Positions 1 to 9,426 are shown, numbered from the stretch's first letter. The stretch is 54,061 bases of DNA from Neptunicella marina (GCF_014270035.1 NZ_JACNEP010000022.1:1-54061); one strand, 5' to 3'. A program made the numbers and translations. The notes: a model not told the origin generated them from the letters alone.

Positions 1-1
1 A

Positions 2-33
2 AAAATCCGATGACCTTACGATCATCGGATTTT
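2..33. terminator. Intrinsic terminator, probably bidirectional
   Basis: A perfect 12-bp stem (AAAATCCGATGA with TCATCGGATTTT) encloses an 8-nt loop. The A-run on the left and T-run on the right make it usable in both directions. It lies about 60 bp beyond the srmB stop codon, so it can end srmB transcription on the minus strand and any gene entering from the left. Confidence 0.85.
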
Positions 34-94
34 GATCCTCTTATGCCGAATGTCAACTTCTTAACTGATCGGCATTAGGCTTAAAGCCGCTTTT

Positions 95-1354
95 TTAATC
101 TTTCTTCGCTGGTGCTTTTGGCCTTGCTGGGCGGGCCCCTTTTTTCTTCAAGGTCGTTTTCTTTTTGCTTACTTTTGCTGCCTTAGATTTCTTTTTGGCT
201 TTTGCCGGACGCGATTCTTTATGTTTCGGACGTAACTGTTCAATAATACGGCGGCGCAATTGTTGTTCAGTGTAACGCTCAACTTTGCGAACAATATCCA
301 TATCATGCGCTTCAACCAGTGAGATGGCGGTGCCTTTTTTACCCGCGCGTCCAGTGCGCCCAATGCGATGCACATAAACATCTGCTTTGTATGGTAAATC
401 AAAGTTAATAACGTGACTGACATCAGGCACGTCGATTCCACGAGCTGCTACATCGGTCGCGATTAGTACTTTTACCTCGCCTGACTTAAAGCGCGCTAAC
501 GCCATATTGCGTTTATCCTGTGGCATTTCTCCCTGCAAGTAGCAGTTTTCAATACCGTCAGATAACAATTTGTCTTTGAGCATCATCAGCCGTTCACGGG
601 TGCGCACAAAGATAACCGCGGATTCAGTCTGCTCTTTTAAAATATGTAGCAATAACTGGTATTTATGATTTAAATCATCAGCCAGATGAATCCACTGATG
701 TATTTTGGCGTGCTCTTTACGAGAGGATTGCGCTTCCAGTGTGACGGGGTTTTTTAGAATTTCACGTGAGAATTTGGCGACACCACCGCCTTCTAACGTG
801 GCAGAAAACAGCATGCTTTGTTTACGCCAGCGGGCTTCCGTTGAAATCTGATTTACTACCGTCGAGAACCCCATATCCAGCATACGGTCAGCTTCATCCA
901 GAATTAAAATTTCGATATCGCGGCAATCAAAGCTTTCTTTTTCAATATGCTCAAACAAGCGGCCGGGCGTTGCGACCAGAATATCTAAGTTTGCTTGCAG
1001 TAAATCGCGGTCACTACCGTAATTAATACCGCCGGTAATACAACCACAGCTAATTTGAGTATACCTGGTTAACGCCTGTGCCTGTTCAAACACCTGTAAT
1101 GCCAGCTCACGGGTGGGTTCAAGAATAAGTACACGTGTTGAACCCGGATCACGACGAGGGTAATCCAGGATAAATTGCAGCGCAGGTAATAAAAAGGCAG
1201 CCGTTTTGCCGGTACCAGTTGGAGCCGAGGCCAGAATGTCGCGACCATCCATTGCCTCCGGAATAACCAGTTGCTGAATACTGGTGGGAGTTTTAAAGCC
1301 TAAATCTGCTGTTGCTCGACAAAGTTTATCGTCAAGATCCAAATCGGAAAACAT
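95..1354 (-). CDS. srmB: ATP-dependent DEAD-box RNA helicase SrmB
   Basis: This is a DEAD-box RNA helicase of 419 residues. Members of the SrmB branch act in the cytoplasm on early assembly of the large ribosomal subunit. Motifs visible in order are Walker A SAPTGTGKT (about 43-51), PTRELA, DEAD (153-156), SAT (184-186), ATDVAARGID and HRIGRTGRAG. The linker phrases TRWRKQ-like, SATLEG and KIHQW match what I remember of E. coli SrmB rather than RhlE, RhlB or DeaD. The C-terminal 45 residues are rich in Lys and Ala, a basic RNA-binding tail usual in the family. An in-frame TTG lies four codons upstream at 1366, but the ATG at 1354 aligns better with the E. coli start. The gene stands alone, divergent from the TonB receptor. 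Confidence 0.93.
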   Translation of the reverse strand: MFSDLDLDDKLCRATADLGFKTPTSIQQLVIPEAMDGRDILASAPTGTGKTAAFLLPALQFILDYPRRDPGSTRVLILEPTRELALQVFEQAQALTRYTQISCGCITGGINYGSDRDLLQANLDILVATPGRLFEHIEKESFDCRDIEILILDEADRMLDMGFSTVVNQISTEARWRKQSMLFSATLEGGGVAKFSREILKNPVTLEAQSSRKEHAKIHQWIHLADDLNHKYQLLLHILKEQTESAVIFVRTRERLMMLKDKLLSDGIENCYLQGEMPQDKRNMALARFKSGEVKVLIATDVAARGIDVPDVSHVINFDLPYKADVYVHRIGRTGRAGKKGTAISLVEAHDMDIVRKVERYTEQQLRRRIIEQLRPKHKESRPAKAKKKSKAAKVSKKKTTLKKKGARPARPKAPAKKD

Positions 1355-1563
1355 GTAATACCACAAACAAAAATAAAGTTAAGGCGATTATAACCCTAAA
1401 TACAGGCAAGCGGCATAAATAGCTTAAATAAGCCCCCGGAATCAGCGTTTTACGCACAATTTACAGCTTTGTTGGTGGATTGTTAATTAACGTAAACGCA
1501 AAAATAACAAACGCATTACATTCGCATAGATCTTTTTAATTCAATCGGATACCTTTCCTGAAT

Positions 1564-1577
1564 ACTTGTATACAAGT
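1564..1577. promoter_or_regulatory. Palindromic operator upstream of TonB receptor (GntR/FCD type)
   Basis: ACTTGTATACAAGT is a perfect 14-bp palindrome 75 bp before the receptor start. The TTGTATACAA core is typical of FCD-class GntR regulators. A near-copy lies at 5491-5504, and a GntR/FCD gene lies between them (4609-5349). A second short palindrome, GTTGTACAAC (1601-1610), follows and could be a weaker site. Binding by the local GntR protein is an inference. Confidence 0.65.
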
Positions 1578-1652
1578 TTGTTTTTGTTCCATTGAACAAC
1601 GTTGTACAACCTCTCAGTTCGAGAATACACACTACTAATACACAACAGGTGA

Positions 1653-4544
1653 ATGATGAAAAACTCAACTCCTTTTAAATTAAGCAAAAAAGGTCTGTTA
1701 CTGCTGAGTATTGCCGCGGCAAGCGCCGGTGCAGTAGCTCAGGACGCCCCACAAAACTCAGATGATGATCAGGAAGTGATCGAGGTTAAGGGTTACCGTG
1801 GTAGCTTACTTAACTCTACCAATGCAAAGCGTGATTCTAATGGCTTTAGCGATGAAATTTTTGCTGATGATATTGGTAAAATGCCAAGTCTTAATCTGGC
1901 TGAATCTCTGGCACGTATCCCAGGTGTTAAAATTAACCGTGATGTGAGCGGTGAAGGTCAGCAAATTGCGGTACGTGGTTTAGGTCCGGGCTTTACTAAA
2001 ATTGTATTAAACGGTAATTCAATGTCGGTGGCTTCGACCGGAAGTCTGGATGCGGGTAACAGTGACCGTCAGGTTGATTTGGATTTATTCCCGGTTGAAT
2101 TATTCAGCAGCTTATCAGTAGATAAAACCGCCACTGCACAACAAATTGAAGGTGGTGTGTCAGGTTATGTAAACATGCGTACGGCGCGTGCATCAGAAAT
2201 GGGCGAAGGCCAGCACGTGCGTTTTTCAATGGAAGGTGCGTACAAGGAAACACAAGGTGGCGTAAGCCCTAAAGCTGCATTTACCTACAGCTATGCGACC
2301 GACAAGTTTGGTGCTTTATTTACCATTGTAGGTAAACGCGCGAAAACCCGGGTTGATGGTTTTGAACAGGATGCCAACTTCCAGAACGGTTGTGTGGCTG
2401 AGTGGAGTAATGGTACCGCAGGCTGTATTGAAGGCAGTACTGGCTGGAACAATTTCCAGTATACCAATATTGCGTCTGCTGATTATGCAGCAAGCCACTC
2501 TGGTGTGAATGCCGGTGATATGCTGGACATCAATCAGGTATCTGGTTTAAGCAACGAGCAACTGGATAATCTGGGCATGCCACGTATTGCCCGTATGATG
2601 ACTATGGGCGGCACCAAAGATTATGTATCTGCTTTGGCATCATTTGAATATAAGCCCAATGAAGACATGAACATGGCGCTGGATATTATTAAAGCGGACT
2701 CTGATTATACCGCTGAACGTACTGAAGCCATGCTGATTTATCGTAATAACTACCTGCAATATGATCTGGCCTGGTTGCCGGAAAACATTCAGTCAGTAGA
2801 TCGTGGTGAAGGCGAACGTATTGTTAGTGGTACTTTCTATGGTTCCCGCCCCTGGGTTGGTACCCGTCAGTATGACGAAGATTTATCTTTTTACAGCGTT
2901 ATGCCGAGCTTTAGCTGGTATGTAAATGATGAATTCAAAATGGATATTTCTGCCAGCCGCACTAAATCTGAATTTACCCGTGATGAGCCTTACGTATTGT
3001 ACTTTGCACCTAAAGGCACGGTGAACTTCGCATACGGTAACGGTAGCATCGTTCCTACCATGGATTACAGCGGTGATCTAACGACTGCCAGTGATGACTG
3101 GAGTTTGGTAGCCGGACCGGGTGCAGCTGGTGACGTTCAATCAATGGATTTACGTTTTGCCCGTGGTTCACGCCAAATTACCACAACAGGTTTCCACGCT
3201 GATTTTGGTTGGGGAGCGGATCCTGAGCATAACGGTATCCTGTTCGGTTTTGCCTATGACAAAAACGAAAACAACTCTCAGGGATATAGTGGCACAGGTT
3301 ACGGTGATTACATCTTGTCTAATCAGCCTGATATTGCGCAAAACTTTAGTCAGTATCTGGTAGATGCGAGTGTTACCGATTTAGGTAAAAACATTGATGG
3401 ATATCAGGGCTTAAACGGTATTGTTGGTCTGGACTGGGATAAATTTAAAAACGATATCAACTATGATGGTTTTGAACCTCAGCCCAGCACTGGTAATCAG
3501 TTTGGTGGCAGCGTAGGTAATATTACTGAAACGGTTAATTCACTTTATTTTGAAATCAATACCGAAACCGAGATTGCGGGACGTAATTTGCGTACCAACA
3601 GTGGTGTACGTTATGTGGATACCAAGCAGGATATCACCACGTTAAACGGTGCTACAAATACCGATTACAGCCGTTTATTACCATCTTTCAGTGCTGTATA
3701 TGATGTGGCGGATGATGTGAAAATCCGTGCCAGTGCCTCGCGCAGTTTAACCCGTGCTAATCCGTCCAAGATGTATCCAAACACTAACTGGACATCGGCA
3801 GGGATCGAAACCATTGATACTGGTAACCCGGCTTTGGCACCGTTTGAAGCTACTAACTTTGACTTTGGTGGTGAATATTACTTCAGTGATTTAGGTTACG
3901 TTGGGGTTAACTACTATCAAAAAGACATTACTGGTTTCACTCGCACCGAAAGTAATCTGGTTCAGTTTTCTGATTTAACTGAATGGGGCGTGGATATCAC
4001 TGACCTGAGTTCTATTCAGGAAGAGCAGTTAGCTAACTGCGGTGGTGCAACCTCTGATCAATGTATTACCAACGTTAGTGCAGCGGTTAATATTAAAGGT
4101 TCAGTTAAGCTAACCGGCCTGGAAGTGATTTGGGTACAGCCACTGGACTTTATTGTTGAAGGTTTAGGTTTTAACGCCAGTGCTAACAAAATCAGTCAGG
4201 ATGCAGATGAAGGCACACAAATTACCGGTATTGCTGATTCTAACAACCTGACTGTGTACTACGAGAACGACGCGTTCCAGACACGTATTACCTATTACCA
4301 TCAGGACGGCGCAGATAGCGGTGATATCTGGGGTACGCCTTTGTACTCGCGTGATCGCAGCCAGATCGATATTTCTGCCAGCTATGTATTACCTGTCGCT
4401 ACAGAGTACGATCTGACCGTAAGTTTTGACGCCTATAATCTGACCAATGAGCCGATTTCGACTTACCTGGAAAATGACAGTCAGACCTTCCGTGCTTACT
4501 TCCCAGGCGCGACTTATAATCTGGGGATCAGTGCTAAGTTCTAA
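1653..4544 (+). CDS. TonB-dependent receptor, carbohydrate-uptake type
   Basis: This is an outer-membrane active transporter of 963 residues that takes energy from TonB-ExbBD. The signal peptide is residues 1-29 with cleavage near AVAQ. A TonB-box-like stretch (EVIEVKGY) follows, then a plug domain with the DIGKMPSLNLAESLARIPGV motif and the RGLGPGF turn, then a long beta-barrel that ends in Phe as outer-membrane proteins do. The plug motifs match the Caulobacter/Xanthomonas TonB-receptor subfamily (TIGR01782), whose members usually import oligosaccharides. The substrate cannot be read from the sequence. Two ATGs are in tandem (1653 and 1656); the AGG at 1646-1648 fits the second slightly better. 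A GntR-type operator lies upstream and a terminator follows, so it is monocistronic. Confidence 0.9.
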   Translation: MMKNSTPFKLSKKGLLLLSIAAASAGAVAQDAPQNSDDDQEVIEVKGYRGSLLNSTNAKRDSNGFSDEIFADDIGKMPSLNLAESLARIPGVKINRDVSGEGQQIAVRGLGPGFTKIVLNGNSMSVASTGSLDAGNSDRQVDLDLFPVELFSSLSVDKTATAQQIEGGVSGYVNMRTARASEMGEGQHVRFSMEGAYKETQGGVSPKAAFTYSYATDKFGALFTIVGKRAKTRVDGFEQDANFQNGCVAEWSNGTAGCIEGSTGWNNFQYTNIASADYAASHSGVNAGDMLDINQVSGLSNEQLDNLGMPRIARMMTMGGTKDYVSALASFEYKPNEDMNMALDIIKADSDYTAERTEAMLIYRNNYLQYDLAWLPENIQSVDRGEGERIVSGTFYGSRPWVGTRQYDEDLSFYSVMPSFSWYVNDEFKMDISASRTKSEFTRDEPYVLYFAPKGTVNFAYGNGSIVPTMDYSGDLTTASDDWSLVAGPGAAGDVQSMDLRFARGSRQITTTGFHADFGWGADPEHNGILFGFAYDKNENNSQGYSGTGYGDYILSNQPDIAQNFSQYLVDASVTDLGKNIDGYQGLNGIVGLDWDKFKNDINYDGFEPQPSTGNQFGGSVGNITETVNSLYFEINTETEIAGRNLRTNSGVRYVDTKQDITTLNGATNTDYSRLLPSFSAVYDVADDVKIRASASRSLTRANPSKMYPNTNWTSAGIETIDTGNPALAPFEATNFDFGGEYYFSDLGYVGVNYYQKDITGFTRTESNLVQFSDLTEWGVDITDLSSIQEEQLANCGGATSDQCITNVSAAVNIKGSVKLTGLEVIWVQPLDFIVEGLGFNASANKISQDADEGTQITGIADSNNLTVYYENDAFQTRITYYHQDGADSGDIWGTPLYSRDRSQIDISASYVLPVATEYDLTVSFDAYNLTNEPISTYLENDSQTFRAYFPGATYNLGISAKF

Positions 4545-4566
4545 TTTTTAGTCTCAATTAACTACA

Positions 4567-4594
4567 AAGCCCCGCTATATAACGGGGCTTTTTT
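4567..4594 (+). terminator. Intrinsic terminator of the TonB receptor
   Basis: An AAGCCCCG/CGGGGCTT stem with an 8-nt AT-rich loop is followed by a run of T. It starts 22 bp after the receptor stop and also lies beyond the end of the convergent gntR gene. Confidence 0.9.
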
Positions 4595-4608
4595 ATGTAT
4601 TTGATTAA

Positions 4609-5349
4609 TTAACCGGTAAATTGCGGTGTCACTTCACTGTCGGCACTGTGCTGTTCAAAGTAATCGGGGTGCATGGATTGTACTTTACTCAGAATCGTTA
4701 GGATTTCGCGGGTATGCGTGCGCATGGCTTCACGACATATATCTGGTTTTGCTGCTTTAATGCCCTCCAGTATGGCTCTGTGCTGCTCCAGTACACGTTC
4801 GTATTGTCCACCTAATTCCTGCAGGCTTAAGTTTCTTACTCTGTCCATGTGGGCTTTTTCAGACTGGATTAAACCTGCGGCACGTTCAAAATGGGTGCAA
4901 TCTGCCAGTTTTTGATGAAATTCATCGTCGAGGTGCTGAAACAGCAAAGCATCCTGTTGTTCGGCGGCTTCATGTTGACGATCAATAATCACTTCACATT
5001 CTGCAACTAGCTCTGGTGGAGCATGTCCTGCCACATGTTCGGTGATGGCGACTTCCAGTGCTTCACGAATAAATCGAGCTTCAAGAATTTGCGTCATGCT
5101 GAGTTTGGAAACAAAGGTACCGCGTTGTGGACGAACTTCGACAAATCCCAGTGTGACCAGTTTAGCAATGGCCTCACGCACCGGCGTACGACTCACACCA
5201 AAGCGGTCAGATAAGCTATTTTCTGATAGTTTTTCACCCGGCGGTAAGACCATCGCCACTATCTCATCACGCAGCAGATCAAATAACTGTTGTGAAGTGG
5301 GGCGGTCATAGTCAATTTTGAAGACTTTTGTATCCTTGGAATTTTGCAT
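4609..5349 (-). CDS. GntR-family transcriptional regulator, FCD (FadR) subclass
   Basis: This is a DNA-binding repressor of 246 residues. The N-terminal winged helix-turn-helix (about 18-82) contains the family signature LSDRFGVSRTPVREA and the wing phrase VRPQRGTFV. The C-terminal all-alpha FCD ligand-binding domain (about 92-220) shows the metal/ligand-binding pattern DDEFHQKL and later His residues (EQHRAIL, THTREI). FCD regulators commonly sense sugar acids or other small carboxylates, but the ligand is unknown here. It sits between two targets that carry matching palindromes, the TonB receptor (1564-1577) and the beta-helix operon (5491-5504). Its own upstream region has only a weak half-site (TTGTATA at 5358-5364), so autoregulation is possible but not clear. 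Confidence 0.88.
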   Translation of the reverse strand: MQNSKDTKVFKIDYDRPTSQQLFDLLRDEIVAMVLPPGEKLSENSLSDRFGVSRTPVREAIAKLVTLGFVEVRPQRGTFVSKLSMTQILEARFIREALEVAITEHVAGHAPPELVAECEVIIDRQHEAAEQQDALLFQHLDDEFHQKLADCTHFERAAGLIQSEKAHMDRVRNLSLQELGGQYERVLEQHRAILEGIKAAKPDICREAMRTHTREILTILSKVQSMHPDYFEQHSADSEVTPQFTG

Positions 5350-5490
5350 AATTTGTTTTGTATAGTGTCGCCAAATTGTAGTCGTGCTGCCGTGCTCTAA
5401 GTCTTATTTAAATGGCTGAAAGCGTTTTCAGGTATTACCCTAAAACAGTCTGGATTAAAATTAAACAGCCAAATCACTTAAATGTTAAAT

Positions 5491-5504
5491 ACTTGTATAC
5501 TAGA
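5491..5504. promoter_or_regulatory. GntR-type operator upstream of the beta-helix/sulfotransferase operon
   Basis: ACTTGTATACTAGA matches 12 of 14 bases of the perfect palindrome in front of the TonB receptor. It lies in the 305-bp gap between gntR (minus) and the beta-helix gene (plus), about 150 bp before the latter's likely start. The left half-site is identical to the receptor site; the right half is degenerate. I see nothing else certain in this gap. Confidence 0.55.
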
Positions 5505-5654
5505 TCCGAAAAATACTCAATAAATTACCTAACTCTCTGGCACAAAACACTTTTTTCATAATTTTACTTCCTGAATTTGATTATGCTTGTCTGGCCTGGC
5601 TATTGCTTAGTTATTTGTTATGGCGAACAGCAAAAGGCACAGACAGGCAGGTTT

Positions 5655-7742
5655 ATGCGCATAAAGACGGAAGCTACAAAATGGATTTTTTTACTGTTGT
5701 TGTTGCTACAGCCTTTGTTATTAAAGGCTCAGAGTGAGAGATATGCTGTTCAAACTGCACCAGTACATGGCCTTAAAAAGCAACCTGGTGAGCAATTATT
5801 GCAACAACTTAACTCACTTGAGAACTTTAATCAGCTAGCTCCATCTCAAAAAGTGGCGCAAATTGGCGACATATTAACTGGCTCTGAGGTGAATATTTAT
5901 GTCGCAGGGCAGCTACAGCCCCTCGTCACCGAAGTAAGTTATTTAGTGCTCGGCCAGTTACAGGGACAAAATTTATCGACGCTGTTAATTAATCTGGCCC
6001 AGTCTGACAGCGAAGAGCTAGTACGCTATGTGCAAGTTGCGCTGTGGTTATATCCACTCGATAGTTATCGGTTACTCAATCAGTTACGGCGTAGTAAGCA
6101 ATTTCCGGTTGCAGTTCTTGAGCAAGCAGCACAAAGAAACGAGCTGGATCAAGGTTGGCAGTTCATTCTCAATACAGCTCCAACTGCGGCAATAAAGATA
6201 CAGCCTTTGTTTCACTCAGCCAGCGTTACCCTGTTTGAACGTCAGCCCAACGAGCAAGCTAATGTGCGTTTTCGGCCACTGGGTAGCCAGCAGTGGCAAA
6301 TAGGGTTGGATTTGCAATGGGAACCGGTGCGCGGTGCGCTATCTGGCAGCATAGTGCATTTACAACCAGCAACCAGCTACGAGGTTGAGATTACGCTCTT
6401 TAAGCCAGGTCAGGCCGCCGAGCAAATTCAGCAGAGCTTTTCGACCCGGGCGAATAGTCCACCAATTGATCCAAACAAGGTGTATCACTTGGCCGACATT
6501 TATCAAGGCGGCAAGCTCGATTTAAACGCGTTACATATTCAGGGCAGCGCCAACGGCTGGGCCAAGATTATAGGCTCACCCGATACGCCGATTGTTGCGG
6601 GGGAGGGCGATAATGCCGCGATTGGTATTGGTGATAACAGTTATATCCTGTTTGAAAACATTACCGTGGTGGGCGGCAGATTAAACGCCATTTCCAGTTA
6701 TAAAGCCCATCATCTTTGGTTTAACGGCTGCGATATTTCCGGTTGGGGTCGTGCTCCTAACATAGTCAAAAACGGCCAATATTATGAATCGGTAGAAGAC
6801 CAGGAACCGAGTAATTACGATTCAGCCTTTGCGCTTAGGCGCACCGGTGTGGTGGTGGTGGAGCACTGTCATGTGCACTCGCCACGTGCCAAAGCCAATA
6901 GCTGGGAATTCGGCCACCCCAAAGGCCCCAATGCATTTCTGGCCTCGGCCAACCATCCTGATCCTGATTTTAAAGGCCAGATTGTGCTGCGTCACAATCG
7001 ATTTTATGGCAGTGAGCAACACCGCTTAAATGACGTAATTGAAGGTGAGTCGAACGTGCGCATGTGGGGCGGTTTTGTGCGTGATTCGGCGATTTACGAC
7101 AACTATTTTGCGTACGCCAATGATGATGTGGTGGAGCTGGATGGTGGCCAAAGCAATATATTGTTTTACCGTAATGAGCTTGAGCAAGGTTATTGCGGCA
7201 TTAGCGCCATCCCCAATCAATTAGGGCCAAGTTATATCTTCAACAATACTATTCATCATCTGGGCGATGAGCGGGGTCGCAGTTGGGCAGCGTTTAAGCT
7301 AGGTGGGTTATATGCCGCGCCAGCAGGGCGTACGCTGATCTTTAATAATCTTGTGCTCGATCAAAGTGCTAACGGTGTAGGGGCATCTAACTTTGCGCAG
7401 GATTACACGTACTGGAGCTGGGTACAAAACAATATTTTTATTAATCAGGCGTTTTGGCAAAACAAAGGTTATGCGGTTATTGATAACGTCGGATTTGGTT
7501 ATTTCGCCAATAACCTGATGGTTAATTTGCAGGCTGAGCAGCCCAGAGTACAAGGCCAAATTGATGTGCCCTATCAGTTTGAAACACAGCTGCCAGCGGA
7601 TTTTGCCAAACAATTAAACCAACAGCAGCCAGCCTTTACCCATTTACCGGTTGGCCCGTTTGCAATTGATAATTTTGCGCCAGCGACGGATGCGGGGCGC
7701 AGTGTGGTCGGCATTCCAGCTCAAGGAGATAACACCCCATGA
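5655..7742 (+). CDS. Secreted right-handed parallel beta-helix protein, putative polysaccharide lyase or epimerase
   Basis: This is an exported protein of 695 residues. A signal peptide (1-25; Lys-rich start, then a Leu-rich core) ends near LLLKAQ. It is followed by a mostly helical region, a fibronectin-III-like segment (about 185-270, with the phrase LQPATSYEVEITLF) and a long parallel beta-helix (about 290-650). The helix shows repeated N-x-F/I turns such as YILFENITVVGG and NILFYRNELEQG. The fold is shared by pectate/alginate lyases and AlgG-type C5-epimerases; I cannot pick one from motifs. The ORF extends upstream to 5577, but only the ATG at 5655 gives a clean signal peptide. The stop overlaps the sulfotransferase start (ATGA), so the two are translationally coupled, suggesting a role in making or trimming the local EPS. 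Confidence 0.75.
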   Translation: MRIKTEATKWIFLLLLLLQPLLLKAQSERYAVQTAPVHGLKKQPGEQLLQQLNSLENFNQLAPSQKVAQIGDILTGSEVNIYVAGQLQPLVTEVSYLVLGQLQGQNLSTLLINLAQSDSEELVRYVQVALWLYPLDSYRLLNQLRRSKQFPVAVLEQAAQRNELDQGWQFILNTAPTAAIKIQPLFHSASVTLFERQPNEQANVRFRPLGSQQWQIGLDLQWEPVRGALSGSIVHLQPATSYEVEITLFKPGQAAEQIQQSFSTRANSPPIDPNKVYHLADIYQGGKLDLNALHIQGSANGWAKIIGSPDTPIVAGEGDNAAIGIGDNSYILFENITVVGGRLNAISSYKAHHLWFNGCDISGWGRAPNIVKNGQYYESVEDQEPSNYDSAFALRRTGVVVVEHCHVHSPRAKANSWEFGHPKGPNAFLASANHPDPDFKGQIVLRHNRFYGSEQHRLNDVIEGESNVRMWGGFVRDSAIYDNYFAYANDDVVELDGGQSNILFYRNELEQGYCGISAIPNQLGPSYIFNNTIHHLGDERGRSWAAFKLGGLYAAPAGRTLIFNNLVLDQSANGVGASNFAQDYTYWSWVQNNIFINQAFWQNKGYAVIDNVGFGYFANNLMVNLQAEQPRVQGQIDVPYQFETQLPADFAKQLNQQQPAFTHLPVGPFAIDNFAPATDAGRSVVGIPAQGDNTP

Positions 7743-8416
7743 TTTCGCATCAGCATCAGTGCATTTTTATTCATATTCCCAAATGCGCCGGTACCAGTAT
7801 TGAACATGCACTTGGCCATTTTAAAGGACATCAGGGGCGAGCGGGGCAAGATCATCGCAGCATTCGTATGTTGCAGGCGCCGATGCTGGAACGCCATACC
7901 TTTCGTAATCTCGACAATCTAAAAGATGTGGCGCGCAGGTTACGGCATAAATTCAGACCGGCCGCTAACCCCAATAACCGTCTGGTGGTTGATCGGTTGC
8001 AGTATCAGCGTTATTTCAAATTCGCTGTGGTGCGTAACCCTTGGTTTCGTGCCTATTCCTGGTATCAGAATGCGATGCGCGACCCCATCCATCAGCGCAA
8101 TTATGGCATTGCTGCGGGCATGTCATTTAATCTGTTTTTGCGTCAGTTTGTTGGTAAGGGCTTCCTGCGGCCACAAACCTACTGGTTAAACAACTTTGCG
8201 GGCGATATGTGCATGGATTATGTGGCGCGTTTTGAGCATTTACATCAAGACTTTGACTATATTCGTCAGCAATTACAGCTAGATGAGATGCCACTACCAC
8301 ATAAAATCGAAGGGCAAAAAACGGATCCGAGGCTAGCCTTTGATACTGAATCAATTGAATTAATTGCTCAGTATTACCGTGATGAAATCGCCCTGTTTGG
8401 ATATCAGTTTGAATAG
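7739..8416 (+). CDS. Carbohydrate sulfotransferase (sulfotransferase 1)
   Basis: This is a PAPS-dependent sulfotransferase of 225 residues. The 5'-phosphosulfate-binding loop IFIHIPKCAGTSIEHAL lies at about 10-26. The 3'-phosphate-binding motif VVRNPWFRAYSWY lies near 97-109. Together these are the diagnostic pair for the sulfotransferase family 2-like group acting on sugars. It would transfer sulfate from PAPS to a hydroxyl of a sugar; the acceptor is unknown. It begins inside the stop codon of the beta-helix gene and is followed 20 bp later by an acyltransferase, so all three form one operon. Genes for making PAPS are not in the window. Two more sulfotransferases lie in the minus-strand EPS operon. 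Confidence 0.88.
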   Translation: MISHQHQCIFIHIPKCAGTSIEHALGHFKGHQGRAGQDHRSIRMLQAPMLERHTFRNLDNLKDVARRLRHKFRPAANPNNRLVVDRLQYQRYFKFAVVRNPWFRAYSWYQNAMRDPIHQRNYGIAAGMSFNLFLRQFVGKGFLRPQTYWLNNFAGDMCMDYVARFEHLHQDFDYIRQQLQLDEMPLPHKIEGQKTDPRLAFDTESIELIAQYYRDEIALFGYQFE

Positions 8417-8436
8417 TGGCTGGGGAGAAAAATAAT

Positions 8437-9426
8437 ATGGCTGAACGAGCGGATTGGTTGGATGTAGCCAAAGGTGCAGGTATTTGTTTGGTAGTGGTGT
8501 ATCACACCACCGAAGGCACGCTAAATAGTTTTGCCCATGCCGGTGATTGGGTGGTGGGCTTGGCCAATTATTTCCGAGTATGGCTGATGCCGATGTTTTT
8601 TATGGTGTCCGGCATGTTAGTACGGCGCACCATTTTGTTCGGCAGCCCGGAAAAACTCTACGCCAAAGCACTTGATTGGGTATATTTGTATGTGGTTTGG
8701 AGCCTGATTATTTACCTGACGCGCCTGCTATCCAACAGCTTTACCAATACTCATATGGCGGCCGATGAGATTCTTTATATTTTATGGGATCCGGTGCCCA
8801 CTATCTGGTTTATTTATTGTTTACTGCTGAGTTTTGTTTTAACCGCTTTATTAAGGCACTGCGCGGCTGCGTTAATGGTCGGCGTTGCACTGCTGATAAA
8901 TATGCTAAATGGTATGTGGTATGGCTGGTTCGAAGGTTCTATTTTTGAACGACTGGCCTGGATTTATGTGTTTTATGCCTTTGGCTTTTATTATGCCGAG
9001 GCACTAAAAAGCTGGTTATTACGCCCAACGCCGCCTTATTTGGCACTGCTGTTGTTTGTTGCCCTTAGCCCGATTGTGGCGTTTATCAAACCCTATTTAG
9101 CTCCCTACTTACTGCCGTTTTTATCGTTCGCGACTGTGTTGTTGTATCTCAAATGCTGTATTAGTTTGGTGCAACTGGCAGGCCAAACTAGTGTGGTTAA
9201 GTTATTGATTTTTATTGGCCAAATCAGTTTGTTTATTTATCTAACCCATTTTCCATTTCCGGCCGCAACCCGCATGCTGCTGTTAAAGCTGGGCATTTAT
9301 TCCCACGCACTCACCATGTTATGTGCGGTGATCCTGGCGGTAATGGTGGGCTATGTGGCCAGCAAGTTGGCTAGACAGACTAAAGTGGCAGTGTTATTTG
9401 AGCGTAAAGCGTGGGTTGAGAGTTAA
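8437..9426 (+). CDS. Membrane acyltransferase, acyltransferase-3 family
   Basis: This is an integral inner-membrane O-acyltransferase of 329 residues with about ten hydrophobic segments. The N-terminal phrase ERADWLDVAKGAGICLVVVYH, with its conserved His, is the hallmark of the acyltransferase-3 family (OafA/WecH type), which often adds acetyl groups to surface sugars. An ORF extends to a GTG at 8416, but the ATG at 8437 has a good ribosome-binding site (GGGGAGA, 8422-8428) at normal spacing. It ends the plus-strand EPS operon and converges on the minus-strand glycosyltransferase operon, with only about 50 bp between the two stops and no clear terminator. The acyl group and acceptor are unknown. 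Confidence 0.85.
   Translation: MAERADWLDVAKGAGICLVVVYHTTEGTLNSFAHAGDWVVGLANYFRVWLMPMFFMVSGMLVRRTILFGSPEKLYAKALDWVYLYVVWSLIIYLTRLLSNSFTNTHMAADEILYILWDPVPTIWFIYCLLLSFVLTALLRHCAAALMVGVALLINMLNGMWYGWFEGSIFERLAWIYVFYAFGFYYAEALKSWLLRPTPPYLALLLFVALSPIVAFIKPYLAPYLLPFLSFATVLLYLKCCISLVQLAGQTSVVKLLIFIGQISLFIYLTHFPFPAATRMLLLKLGIYSHALTMLCAVILAVMVGYVASKLARQTKVAVLFERKAWVES

Noticed and set aside
5354-5369. TTGTATAGTG before gntR as an autoregulatory operator
   Set aside because: Only the central TTGTATA matches and the palindrome is not kept, so it is not listed as a site.
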